From: Mucilaginibacter sp.
Lineage (GTDB): Bacteria > Bacteroidota > Bacteroidia > Sphingobacteriales > Sphingobacteriaceae
Length of the DNA stretch: 64,000 bases
Reading direction: 5' to 3'
Assembly: GCF_025359345.1 (NCBI RefSeq)
Contig: NZ_JANYGQ010000033.1
Span: 186,001-250,000 of the forward strand
The stretch's first letter is position 1, and each line of letters starts with the position of its first letter. Under the pieces are notes generated by a model that did not search any database, had not been told where the DNA came from, and saw only the letters and a program-made list of their open reading frames with translations. The translations under genes and the position numbers were made by a program. This document shows positions 20,021 through 28,900 of this stretch, piece by piece.

Positions 20021-21063
20021 TGGCTAAGATATTAGTGGTTGATGATGAGGCCGACTTGGAGTTATTAGTAAAACAAAAATTTCGCCGTAAAATACGCGAA
20101 AACGTTTATGAGTTTGTGTTTGCCCAAAATGGTGAAGAAGCCCTTGAGCGCGTAAAAGAGCACCCGGACCTGGATGTTATATTAAGCGATATAAATATGC
20201 CCGTAATGGATGGGCTGACGCTGCTAAGCCGCCTGCCCGAAGCCAACCCAATGGTGAAAGCGGTAGTGGTATCGGCCTATGGCGATATGCAGAATATACG
20301 CACCGCCATGAACCGCGGGGCTTTCGACTTTGTGTGCAAGCCCGTTGACTTTGAAGACCTTGACCTTACTATGGAAAAAACCATAGTGCACGTGCGCCAA
20401 CTGCAGGAGACCATGAAGGCCATTAAAGAAAACAACATCCTAAAGATGTATGTTGACGAAAACGTGCTGAACTTTATGAACCACAAGGAGTTTGAAGGCA
20501 GCCTGATGAAAAACGAGCTGATTGACGCTACCGTAATGTTTATTGACGTGTGCGGTTTTACCGCCATTACCGAACAGGTTCCTGCCAACACTGTGGTTAC
20601 GTTGCTTAATGGCTTGTTTGATAATATTGTTAAGGAAATTCTTGCCCAGGGAGGTCATGTCGATAAATTTATGGGCGATGCCGTAATGTCGGTTTTTCGG
20701 GGCGATTACCATTTAGATAAAGCAATAGATGTGGCACTGGTGGTGCGCGAACAGCTAAAAAACATGCCTGAAATAAAGCTTGGGGATATATCCTATAAAC
20801 CGGAAGTATCGATCGGCATCAATTCCGGCGAAATGGTATCGGGGAATATCGGTTCTGCCTCGTTAAAACGGCTTGATTACACTGTAATAGGCGATACCGT
20901 AAACCTGTCGCAGCGCCTGCAGTCAGCGGCTAAAGCCGGGCAGATAATTATTACTGAAGAAGTTTACCACAAAGCCAAAGAATCGTTCAAATGCGAGAAG
21001 ATTGGCGAAGTTGTGCTTAAAAATAAAGCTAAACCGGTTACCATTTACGAGGTGATTGAATAA
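20020..21063 (+). CDS. response regulator with class III adenylate cyclase domain
   Basis: The 347-residue protein joins a receiver domain (1-120; phosphoacceptor Asp57, Lys107) through a helical linker to a class III nucleotidyl cyclase domain (about 165-347). All expected catalytic residues are visible: metal ligands Asp176 (FIDVCGFT) and Asp220 (FMGD), the purine-selecting pair Lys216 and Asp286 that favours ATP over GTP, and the transition-state residues Asn295 and Arg299 (NLSQRL). It should make cAMP when its receiver is phosphorylated. As the last gene of the operon it is the only clear output of the kinase block. No cAMP receptor gene is in the window. Confidence 0.94.
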   Translation: MAKILVVDDEADLELLVKQKFRRKIRENVYEFVFAQNGEEALERVKEHPDLDVILSDINMPVMDGLTLLSRLPEANPMVKAVVVSAYGDMQNIRTAMNRGAFDFVCKPVDFEDLDLTMEKTIVHVRQLQETMKAIKENNILKMYVDENVLNFMNHKEFEGSLMKNELIDATVMFIDVCGFTAITEQVPANTVVTLLNGLFDNIVKEILAQGGHVDKFMGDAVMSVFRGDYHLDKAIDVALVVREQLKNMPEIKLGDISYKPEVSIGINSGEMVSGNIGSASLKRLDYTVIGDTVNLSQRLQSAAKAGQIIITEEVYHKAKESFKCEKIGEVVLKNKAKPVTIYEVIE

Positions 21064-21104
21064 TTTGCTTCAAAAAGTTTCTGTGTTGTGCTTTTGATAG
21101 GACT

Positions 21105-21884
21105 CTACTTTAGTTCAAGGTTTAATTTCTTGATATAAATATCTATCTCGGCATCGCCCATCCCATATATTTTTTCGGTTTTCCAAAACTCCAGGTAAAT
21201 TTCAGGTTTGGTTCTTATCCCGGATTGGTAGATGTCAAGCAATGTTTGTTCTATATAATTTAATCCGTTTTCGTTTATCTCGAGCCGATTAAGCTGTGCC
21301 TGTAAAGCAGGCTTTAAAAAATGATGGCTGCCCCAAAATTCAGTGGTGTCAATAAATTTACGCAGCACTTTCGCATCCTTACTTACATAAGCTTTCCACG
21401 CGGCTGCTGCTATGGTAAAGTCCTCCTGACTAAGTTGTTCCTGTATGTTATCAAACAGGTATTCCAATTCTTCACCATTTAGTTCGCCCATGCCCCTGAA
21501 ATCTGCTTTGCCGGGAAAGTCGCCGGGGCAAATCAAATACACAGCGGGTAATGACAGGTCTGTTTTTTGTTCCATGTAAGCCAGTACGCCCAATAGGTTG
21601 GCCTGGCAATGCAAATCAAACTCAAACCATAGATTTACTTCATCATATTGCCCGTTAAGTTTGCTTAACTCGTCGAGCATTTTATGTTGATAGCCTTCGG
21701 TTTGTTCGTTAAACGTTTTGTTGATCCATTCTTCGCGGTTATGCCAGAAACTGGCTGCTGAAATATTTTCTTCAACCGGGCCCTCTGAAAGCACCTCGCG
21801 CCAAACCATAATATTGCCTTCAATACCTGTTTGCTCGAAACCATATCGCGTAGAATCGCCGTTGAGAATGTGGAGAATGCTCAT
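21105..21884 (-). CDS. DUF1835 domain-containing protein
   Basis: The 259-residue soluble protein opens with the HILNGDSTRYGFEQTG strand-turn typical of DUF1835 and a WREVLSEGP segment near residue 30. It ends in a helical region like the DUF3658 partner domain. Members are found across Bacteroidota and Firmicutes; the function is unknown. It is convergent with the cyclase gene with 41 bases between them, and divergent from the quinone oxidoreductase. CAAAACTA at 21912-21919 (TAGTTTTG on the minus strand) may be its -7 box. Confidence 0.85.
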   Translation of the reverse strand: MSILHILNGDSTRYGFEQTGIEGNIMVWREVLSEGPVEENISAASFWHNREEWINKTFNEQTEGYQHKMLDELSKLNGQYDEVNLWFEFDLHCQANLLGVLAYMEQKTDLSLPAVYLICPGDFPGKADFRGMGELNGEELEYLFDNIQEQLSQEDFTIAAAAWKAYVSKDAKVLRKFIDTTEFWGSHHFLKPALQAQLNRLEINENGLNYIEQTLLDIYQSGIRTKPEIYLEFWKTEKIYGMGDAEIDIYIKKLNLELK

Positions 21885-21970
21885 GTTTTTTAATATTTAA
21901 GGGGGCAATAACAAAACTATGATTTTGAAATGAAAAACATTCTGAAAGTGTTTAAAGTTATATTAGCCTG

Positions 21971-22954
21971 ATGAAAGCCATAGTAATAACCCAACCCGGC
22001 GGCGCTGATGTTTTGCAGCTTGCAGAACGACCGGTGCCCGAATATGCGCCAACCGACGTCCTGGTAAAAGTGCACGCAGCGGGCGTTAACCGGCCCGATG
22101 TTTACCAGCGGAAAGGAAACTACCCGCCGCCACAAGGCGCACCGGCTGATATTCCTGGTTTGGAAATAGCCGGGGTGGTTGAGAAGGTTGGGGCCGAAGT
22201 TAGCCGCTGGAAAGTTGGCGACAAAGTTTGTGCGCTGGTAATAGGCGGCGGCTATGCAGAATATTGCAGCGTGCCCGAAGGACAATGCCTGCCGGTGCCG
22301 GGTAATTTAACGTTTGAAGAGGCAGCATCGCTACCCGAGACATTTTTTACCGTTTGGAGCAATGTTTTTGACAGAGGGCAATTAAAAGGCGATGAAACGC
22401 TGCTGGTACACGGCGGTTCAAGCGGCATTGGGGTTACTGTTATCCAAATGGCAAAAGCTTTGGGACATACCGTTTATACAACTGCCGGCAGCGACGAAAA
22501 GTGCCGGTTTTGTGAGAAACTGGGCGCCGCAAAAGCCATAAACTATAAAACAGAAATCTTTCCGGATGTTATTAAGCAGCTTACCAACGGCAAAGGGGTT
22601 GATGTTGTTTTGGACATGATTGGCGGTGACTATACCCCGGGTAACCTTGCTTCATTGGCTGATGAAGGCCGCCTGGTGTTGATTAACGCCATGAACGGCA
22701 AGGATGTACAGGTTGATCTGTCAGTTGTGATGCGAAAACGATTAACTATAACAGGTTCTATGCTGCGCTCGAGGGAGGTGGCTTTTAAAGCAGAGATTGC
22801 TAATAACCTCGAAAAAAATATCTGGCCTTTAGTTTTATCGGGAGATATAAAGCCCGTAGTTTATAAAACTTTCCCTGCCGAAAAGGCTGCTGATGCGCAC
22901 CGGCTGATGGAAAGCAGCGGGCATACCGGGAAGATAGTGCTGAGTTGGTATTAG
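21971..22954 (+). CDS. NAD(P)H quinone oxidoreductase, PIG3/zeta-crystallin family
   Basis: The 327-residue protein is a zinc-independent medium-chain dehydrogenase/reductase. The N-terminal catalytic domain has AAGVNRPDVYQRKG and PGLEIAGVV. The Rossmann domain has LLVHGGSSGIG near residues 146-156, which binds NADPH. The zinc-ligand cysteines of alcohol dehydrogenases are absent. The closest subfamily by motif is PIG3 (TP53I3-like), which reduces quinones. It stands alone between a divergent DUF1835 gene and atpD. Confidence 0.92.
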   Translation: MKAIVITQPGGADVLQLAERPVPEYAPTDVLVKVHAAGVNRPDVYQRKGNYPPPQGAPADIPGLEIAGVVEKVGAEVSRWKVGDKVCALVIGGGYAEYCSVPEGQCLPVPGNLTFEEAASLPETFFTVWSNVFDRGQLKGDETLLVHGGSSGIGVTVIQMAKALGHTVYTTAGSDEKCRFCEKLGAAKAINYKTEIFPDVIKQLTNGKGVDVVLDMIGGDYTPGNLASLADEGRLVLINAMNGKDVQVDLSVVMRKRLTITGSMLRSREVAFKAEIANNLEKNIWPLVLSGDIKPVVYKTFPAEKAADAHRLMESSGHTGKIVLSWY

Positions 22955-23070
22955 TGCTGGTTTGCAGCATTAAAAACAAAAAAAATCTCCATATTTAACA
23001 AAAAAAAGTTGCGAACTAATAGCCGGAAACTGCCTGCTAAATATTCAGTCAAAAAATCTTACTTCTCCTA

Positions 23071-23101
23071 TTTTAATATTTGTTTATAAATCATAACTTT
23101 G
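23071..23101 (+). promoter_or_regulatory. promoter of atpD (TTTT, N19, TAACTTTG)
   Basis: TTTT at 23071-23074 and the full -7 box TAACTTTG at 23094-23101 are separated by exactly 19 bases, as in Bacteroidota promoters, and CGC follows. The transcript should start near 23107, giving a leader of about 67 bases before atpD. It lies in the 219-base gap after the oxidoreductase gene. Confidence 0.6.
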
Positions 23102-23170
23102 CGCTCCGAAACAGGCGGTATTTTTATGATATCTTTTGTTTTGTAATAAATACTTAAAATTACCAGGTAA

Positions 23171-24679
<1,509 letters not shown>

Positions 24680-24688
24680 GAATTAGAA

Positions 24689-24755
24689 TCAAGAGCCAAG
24701 AGTCAAGAACCAGGAAGAAAACTCCAAGTCTTGATTCTTGACTCTTGGCTCTTGA
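24689..24755. repeat. 21-bp perfect inverted repeat between atpD and atpC
   Basis: The arms 24689-24709 and 24735-24755 are perfectly complementary over 21 bases, with a 25-base loop. Each arm is itself repetitive, built from CAAGAGT/CCAAGAG-like units. No T run follows: the sequence goes directly to the atpC ATG at 24768. So it is not a standard terminator and may instead shape message processing or relative expression. It may also be a genome-wide dispersed element. Confidence 0.85.
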
Positions 24756-24767
24756 CTCTATAAAAAT

Positions 24768-25022
24768 ATGACATTAGAAATCCTTACTCCCGATAAAACT
24801 GTTTACGAAGGTGAAGCTACCTCGGTAACTCTTCCTGGTACTTTGGGATATTTTGAAATACTGAATCACCACGCGCCAATTATCTCTACTTTAGAGGATG
24901 GCAAAGTAACTATACGTGGCGGCAGTGCCGGCAAAGAGGAAACTTTGTTTATAAAAGGCGGTGTTGTTGAGGCTTCTAACAATAAAGTTGTTATCCTGGC
25001 CGAAGGGATTCAGCAAAAATAA
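24768..25022 (+). CDS. atpC: ATP synthase F1 subunit epsilon
   Basis: The 84-residue product matches the N-terminal beta-sandwich of the epsilon subunit (TLEILTPDKTVYEGEATSV, LPGTLGYFEILNHHAPI). It lacks the C-terminal helical hairpin found in 130-residue versions; this short form is common in Bacteroidota. It links the rotor to F1. Downstream of atpD on the same strand, separated by 88 bases with the inverted repeat. A terminator follows at 25049. Confidence 0.96.
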   Translation: MTLEILTPDKTVYEGEATSVTLPGTLGYFEILNHHAPIISTLEDGKVTIRGGSAGKEETLFIKGGVVEASNNKVVILAEGIQQK

Positions 25023-25048
25023 TTGCCCTTTCCCTAATTTAAAATATA

Positions 25049-25082
25049 AAATCCCTGGTCGTTTGGCCGGGGATTTTTTTTT
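25049..25082 (+). terminator. terminator of atpD-atpC
   Basis: A stem of about 11 bp with a short loop (AATCCCTGG... pairing with ...CCGGGGATT) is followed immediately by a run of nine T. It lies 27 bases after the atpC stop. Confidence 0.8.
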
Positions 25083-25102
25083 GATGTGTAGATGACGCGT
25101 CG

Positions 25103-25138
25103 ATTTGAAGATTTGAAAATGTGCTAATTTGAAGATTA
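25103..25138 (+). repeat. dispersed ATTTGAAGAT-type repeat, copy 1
   Basis: This 36-base AT-rich stretch is built from ATTTGAAGAT and ATTTGAAAATG units. About 32 of the 36 bases match the reverse complement of 43143-43178. It lies between convergent atpC and miaE. Confidence 0.7.
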
Positions 25139-25198
25139 AGACTTTGGCCATATATGAATTCAGGAGCCTCATTTTCAAATCGACGATCATCAAATCAT

Positions 25199-25798
25199 TC
25201 ATCCATGTATCGTCTCCGCCTTTCCGTAATTCTTTACCACTTGTGCCTCAAATTCGAGGTATTGTTTCCATCGTGCATCTACATCAATATCCACGGCATA
25301 TTTTTTTGCCAGGCGGATGAACATGGCATAATGGGTAGCTTCGCTTATCATCAGCTCGTGGTAGAAGGTGGATAGTTGTTCGTCATTAATGTTTTCAGAA
25401 AGTACTTTAAACCGCTCGCAACTGCGGGCTTCAATCATCGCGGAAAACAGAAGCCGGTCTATCAGTTGCGCTTCGCGACCACCACCAATTACAATGAACT
25501 TACGCAACTCGTTTACATAATTATCCTTGCGTTCGCGGCCCAATACAAAGCCACGTTGGAGTATTATGTCGTGTACGCGTTTAAAATGATCCATTTCCTC
25601 CATCACCAGCATGGTCATGTCCTGCACAAGGTCTGATAGATTGGGGTTCTGCACAATAAGCGTTATGGCGTTACTGGCAGCCTTTTGTTCGCAGAAGGCA
25701 TGGTCGGTCAGCAACTCTTCTATATTGCTTTCCACAACGTTTTTAACCCACAGTGGGTCGGTCGGCAATTGCAGCTTAAGGATTGTTTTCTCGCTCAC
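25199..25798 (-). CDS. miaE: tRNA-(ms2io6A)-hydroxylase
   Basis: The 199-residue helical protein belongs to the MiaE non-haem diiron monooxygenase family, which hydroxylates the isopentenyl group of ms2i6A37 in tRNA. The ferritin-like metal ligands are visible: Glu in FCEQKAAS, the EEMDHF Glu/His pair, Glu in MIEARSCERF, and EATHYAMF. Length is normal for the family. It lies 84 bases downstream of nadD on the same strand and may be read through from that operon. The role in this organism is assigned by family only. Confidence 0.93.
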   Translation of the reverse strand: MSEKTILKLQLPTDPLWVKNVVESNIEELLTDHAFCEQKAASNAITLIVQNPNLSDLVQDMTMLVMEEMDHFKRVHDIILQRGFVLGRERKDNYVNELRKFIVIGGGREAQLIDRLLFSAMIEARSCERFKVLSENINDEQLSTFYHELMISEATHYAMFIRLAKKYAVDIDVDARWKQYLEFEAQVVKNYGKAETIHG

Positions 25799-25882
25799 AG
25801 GGTAAAGATAAGCGTTTGAATTGAATGGTTGATTGGGTTAGATCAGGTTGATTAAGTTAAAACGGAAACACCGGCTTATTAT

Positions 25883-26458
25883 TTACCGTCCATAAAGGTT
25901 CTTGCTCTCAATAAAGTCCAACACAACATCAGGTACAAAATATTGCACGTTTTTTTTGTCTTTAAGCGATTGCCGGATAAAGGTCGCCGATAGCTCCATC
26001 AACGGGGTCATGGTGATGGTTACCGATGGGTGTGTGGCCAAATCGGTGTTTTCATAGCCGGGGCGGGGGTAAACAAATATCTGGTAGTCGCGCAGTATCA
26101 GCTTGTAGTTTTTCCATTTGGGTAACGACACCAGGTTGTCTGAACCCATAATCAGCGCAAACTCATGCTGCGGGTACTTTTCTTTTAAATGGGCAAGGGT
26201 GTCAATGGTATATGATGGTTGGGGCAACTTTAACTCCACATCGCTAACCTGTATGTTTTTAGAGTTGTCGGTAGCCAGTTTACACATCTCCAGCCGGTCG
26301 TAGGTATTTATCAGGTCGCCGTACTTTTTTAGTGGATTTTGAGGAGATACAACCAACCACACTTTATCAAGTGTTGTGTAATTTGCCATGTAGTTGGCAA
26401 TAATAAGGTGCCCTACATGCACCGGGTTAAATGAACCAAACAGTAGTCCTATTTTCAT
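25883..26458 (-). CDS. nadD: nicotinate-nucleotide adenylyltransferase
   Basis: The 191-residue enzyme transfers AMP to nicotinate mononucleotide in NAD synthesis. The nucleotidyltransferase signature GSFNPVHVGHL lies at residues 8-18, and the second signature is present as ELSATFIRQSL near the C-terminus. It lies between gmk and miaE. The 65-base gap from gmk contains an inverted GTTCATGGTT-type repeat. yicC-gmk-nadD order is common in Bacteroidota and supports the assignment. Confidence 0.96.
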   Translation of the reverse strand: MKIGLLFGSFNPVHVGHLIIANYMANYTTLDKVWLVVSPQNPLKKYGDLINTYDRLEMCKLATDNSKNIQVSDVELKLPQPSYTIDTLAHLKEKYPQHEFALIMGSDNLVSLPKWKNYKLILRDYQIFVYPRPGYENTDLATHPSVTITMTPLMELSATFIRQSLKDKKNVQYFVPDVVLDFIESKNLYGR

Positions 26459-26465
26459 TCTTGTT

Positions 26466-26520
26466 CATGGTTAATTGTGTTAAATGTTACCGGATGATTC
26501 AATGATAAACCATCAACTAT
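26466..26520. repeat. GTTCATGGTT-type inverted repeat between gmk and nadD
   Basis: GTTCATGGTTA near 26463 faces AACCATCAACTATGAAC near 26506-26522, an imperfect inverted repeat. The same words recur at 35781-35859, so this is a dispersed family at gene junctions. Confidence 0.5.
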
Positions 26521-26523
26521 GAA

Positions 26524-27099
26524 CTATCTCACCGAAAGAAAATCGCCCACCAATTTCTCCGCCTCTGCACACGCCGTTTGAAGATCGTAATTTTTCAGGA
26601 TAATATCAAATTGAGGCGCGTAATTCAATTCTTTTTCGGCTTTTATAAAGCGTTCGGCAAGTTTTTCCTGGCTGTCGGTGCCACGGCCGGCCAAGCGTTC
26701 TTTCAGCACTTCTAATGAAGGCGGCTGCACAAATATCGCCAACGCCTGTTCTTCGTACTTGCGTTTAAGGTGGAGACCACCCTCTACATCGATATCAAAT
26801 ATCACTGTTTTGCCTTTTTGCCAAATCCGTTCAATTTCTGTGCGGAGGGTGCCATAAAAAGTGCCGTTATACACTTCTTCAAACTCAACAAACTGTTTTT
26901 TGGCAATACGGTGCAAAAATTCCTCTTTGCTTATAAAGTAATAGTCTTTGCCGTTTACTTCTTCGCCGCGGGCATTACGTGTAGTTGCCGAAATGGAAAA
27001 CTCAAGTTCAGGCACTTTTTTAAGCAGGTGGTGTACTATAGTTGTTTTGCCTGCGCCCGACGGTGCCGAAAATATAATGAGTTTACCTGAAGGGTTCAT
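26524..27099 (-). CDS. gmk: guanylate kinase
   Basis: The 191-residue enzyme phosphorylates GMP to GDP. The P-loop SAPSGAGKTT lies at about residues 10-19. The GMP-binding strand SISATTRNARGEEVNGKDYYF follows near 35-55, and the lid region has RLAGRGTDSQEKLAERF. It lies in the yicC-gmk-nadD cluster; a 76-base repeat-rich spacer separates it from yicC. Length and motifs are typical. Confidence 0.97.
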   Translation of the reverse strand: MNPSGKLIIFSAPSGAGKTTIVHHLLKKVPELEFSISATTRNARGEEVNGKDYYFISKEEFLHRIAKKQFVEFEEVYNGTFYGTLRTEIERIWQKGKTVIFDIDVEGGLHLKRKYEEQALAIFVQPPSLEVLKERLAGRGTDSQEKLAERFIKAEKELNYAPQFDIILKNYDLQTACAEAEKLVGDFLSVR

Positions 27100-27109
27100 A
27101 TTTGTTGTA

Positions 27110-27185
27110 AAGTTTGAATGTTGAAATGTTGTAAAGTTGATTTTTTTAACATTTCAACCTTACAACGTTGCAACATTACAACACG
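27110..27185. repeat. GTTGTAAAGTTG-type inverted repeat between yicC and gmk
   Basis: GTTGTAAAGTTG words on one side face CAACCTTACAAC and CAACATTACAAC words on the other, forming a long imperfect inverted repeat around a T run. Related words occur at 34030-34082 and 45793-45860. Confidence 0.55.
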
Positions 27186-28051
27186 TTTAGTAGTTGTTCT
27201 TTTATTTTTTCAAGCTCTTCTTTCATCCCGACTACCAGCTTTTGCATATTGGCGTCGTTAGCTTTTGAGCCGAGGGTGTTTACCTCACGGCCAATTTCCT
27301 GCGATATAAAGCTCAGTTTTTTGCCATTTGCGTCATCGTTTTTCAACGTTTCAATAAAGTAGTCGCAGTGCGTACGGAGGCGTATTTTTTCCTCGGTGAT
27401 ATCAAGCTTATCTATGTAATATATCAATTCCTGCTCAAAGCGGTTTTGGTCAATGGCTTCGCGGCCAACTGCTTCACTTAAAAACTGGTTAAGTCGTTCC
27501 TTTATTACTGGTACGCGTTTCGGCTCTTCAATTTCAACCAGTTCCAGGTTTTTCATGATGATACCTATGCGGTATTTCAAATCTTGTTCAAGTACATTGC
27601 CTTCGTCGCTTCTGAACTGTTGAAATGCAGCCAGTGCCTGTTGGTATGCTTTTTCGGCAACCTTCCATTCTTCCTCCGATGCTGTTTCCTCTTCGTATTT
27701 TACAACTTCGGGAAGGCCAAGGGCAAGCTGTAATAAATTACTGGTGGGCTCATTCAAATCAAGACTAACAGCCTTTAATTGTTCAAAATAATGCTTAAGC
27801 AATTCTTTGTCAATTCCGGCTGCATTGCTGGTGGTGTTTGCCTTTTCAACATTTACCGACAGGTTTACCTTGCCGCGCTCAATTTGCTTGCTGCAGTCAT
27901 TACGCAGCTGGAATTCTTTTTCAGCAAAAGTTTTTGGCAAGCGAAGCGATAGCTCAAGGAATTTACTGTTCAGGGATTTTATTTCGACAGTATATTTTGC
28001 CCCATCAGCGTCGATGCTGGCAATTCCATAGCCGGTCATGGATTTTATCAT
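27176..28051 (-). CDS. YicC family endoribonuclease-like protein
   Basis: I place the start at 28051 (MIKSMTGYG), the usual start of YicC proteins, giving 291 residues; an upstream in-frame ATG at 28144 would add an unlikely tail. The N-terminal domain has SLNSKFLELSLRLP, and the C-terminal DUF1732 part has ELIYYIDKLDITEE and FISQEIGREVNTLGSKAND, both family hallmarks. E. coli YicC is linked to RNA decay. A minus-strand -7 box lies only 3 bases before the ATG, which could mean a leaderless message. Confidence 0.93.
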   Translation of the reverse strand: MIKSMTGYGIASIDADGAKYTVEIKSLNSKFLELSLRLPKTFAEKEFQLRNDCSKQIERGKVNLSVNVEKANTTSNAAGIDKELLKHYFEQLKAVSLDLNEPTSNLLQLALGLPEVVKYEEETASEEEWKVAEKAYQQALAAFQQFRSDEGNVLEQDLKYRIGIIMKNLELVEIEEPKRVPVIKERLNQFLSEAVGREAIDQNRFEQELIYYIDKLDITEEKIRLRTHCDYFIETLKNDDANGKKLSFISQEIGREVNTLGSKANDANMQKLVVGMKEELEKIKEQLLNVL

Positions 28052-28054
28052 GCG

Positions 28055-28062
28055 CAAAGATA
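28055..28062 (-). promoter_or_regulatory. candidate -7 box of yicC (TATCTTTG, then CGC-ATG)
   Basis: The minus strand reads TATCTTTG followed by CGC and then the yicC ATG at 28051. The match is perfect, but no TTTG lies at the -33 distance. If used, the message would have almost no leader. Confidence 0.4.
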
Positions 28063-28169
28063 GGTGTTTTAGTCGGAAACTCCGAGTAGTCATGGCCACC
28101 TGCCACAAAATTGTAATTCTCAACTGTATATTCTTAGTCGCCAATTGCCCATCTATAAAAAGCTAAGTG

Positions 28170-28200
28170 TTTGATTGAATGATAATTTCAATTAACTTTA
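28170..28200 (+). promoter_or_regulatory. promoter of the 28225 gene (TTTG, N19, TAACTTTA)
   Basis: TTTG at 28170-28173 and TAACTTTA at 28193-28200 are separated by exactly 19 bases, the standard Bacteroidota spacing. The transcript should start near 28206, 19 bases before the ATG. Confidence 0.6.
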
Positions 28201-28224
28201 TTTTAAACTTTAACCCGCACAGCA

Positions 28225-28731
28225 ATGAAAACCACGCTAATGTTGGCACTGCTGCTTTTAACAAGCGTAGTCCAAACTAAGAGAGATGCCGCCACATTTA
28301 TTACTACCGCTCAAATTAACCAGCTTTTGGGTTGCGACGTAAAAGATGCCCCCAGCAAAATGGGAGGTAAGTATTGTTCACGCCGGTCGGCGGACAATAA
28401 AACTGAAGTTATTGTACAATATGTTGACTTCTATACGGTTAATGGAGCCGCGTCTATGTTGAAAAGTGCATACGATGGTAATACGCAGAGTATTGCAAAA
28501 GGGGGAGTAGCAACGGGTTTTTATAAGGATATAAAAGGATTTACAGAGGGGGGTGAATCAGCATTTTACATGACAGCCCCCGGCGATCAGTATTCGCCCG
28601 GTAACGCGGTACGCACCCAATTTGTGCTTGGTACATGCATGATAACCTTTGATACCAAAGGCATCGAACGCGGCAAAGTGATTCCTAAACTTGGTGAGAT
28701 ATACAAGATAATAAAAGGGAATTTTAAATAA
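28225..28731 (+). CDS. hypothetical secreted protein
   Basis: The 168-residue protein has a short hydrophobic N-terminus (residues 1-17) that looks like a signal peptide, without a clear Ala-x-Ala site. The mature part contains two cysteines early (LLGCDV, KYCSRR) and one late (GTCMITF), beta strands and a Gly-rich stretch. I do not recognise a family. It has a good promoter match and no neighbour on its strand close enough for an operon. Function unknown. Confidence 0.75.
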   Translation: MKTTLMLALLLLTSVVQTKRDAATFITTAQINQLLGCDVKDAPSKMGGKYCSRRSADNKTEVIVQYVDFYTVNGAASMLKSAYDGNTQSIAKGGVATGFYKDIKGFTEGGESAFYMTAPGDQYSPGNAVRTQFVLGTCMITFDTKGIERGKVIPKLGEIYKIIKGNFK

Positions 28732-28875
28732 TTGCTCAAACTCCGGCAGTTGTTTTAACGTGGTTTGAATTTAACCTGGTCAAATTTGGTACGGTTAATG
28801 CTATTACGCTGGCATGTTGCTACAATTAGTGGGTCTCTTTAACATTTTTTCACATTTGCTTTCAAATACAATCTT

Positions 28876-28883
28876 TAAGTTTG
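28876..28883 (+). promoter_or_regulatory. candidate -7 box (TAAGTTTG) of the 28901 gene
   Basis: TTTG at 28855-28858 and TAAGTTTG at 28876-28883 are 17 bases apart. This would start the transcript near 28889 and supports the ATG at 28901 rather than the upstream in-frame ATG at 28814. Confidence 0.45.
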
Positions 28884-28900
28884 CGGCCGGAATAGTTTAC

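Noticed and set aside
24689-24755. atpD-atpC inverted repeat as an intrinsic terminator
   Set aside because: No T run follows on the plus strand and atpC needs to be expressed; kept as a repeat instead.
25129-25375. Plus-strand ORFs overlapping the end of miaE
   Set aside because: They arise from the AT-rich repeat and the reverse strand of a well-supported gene.
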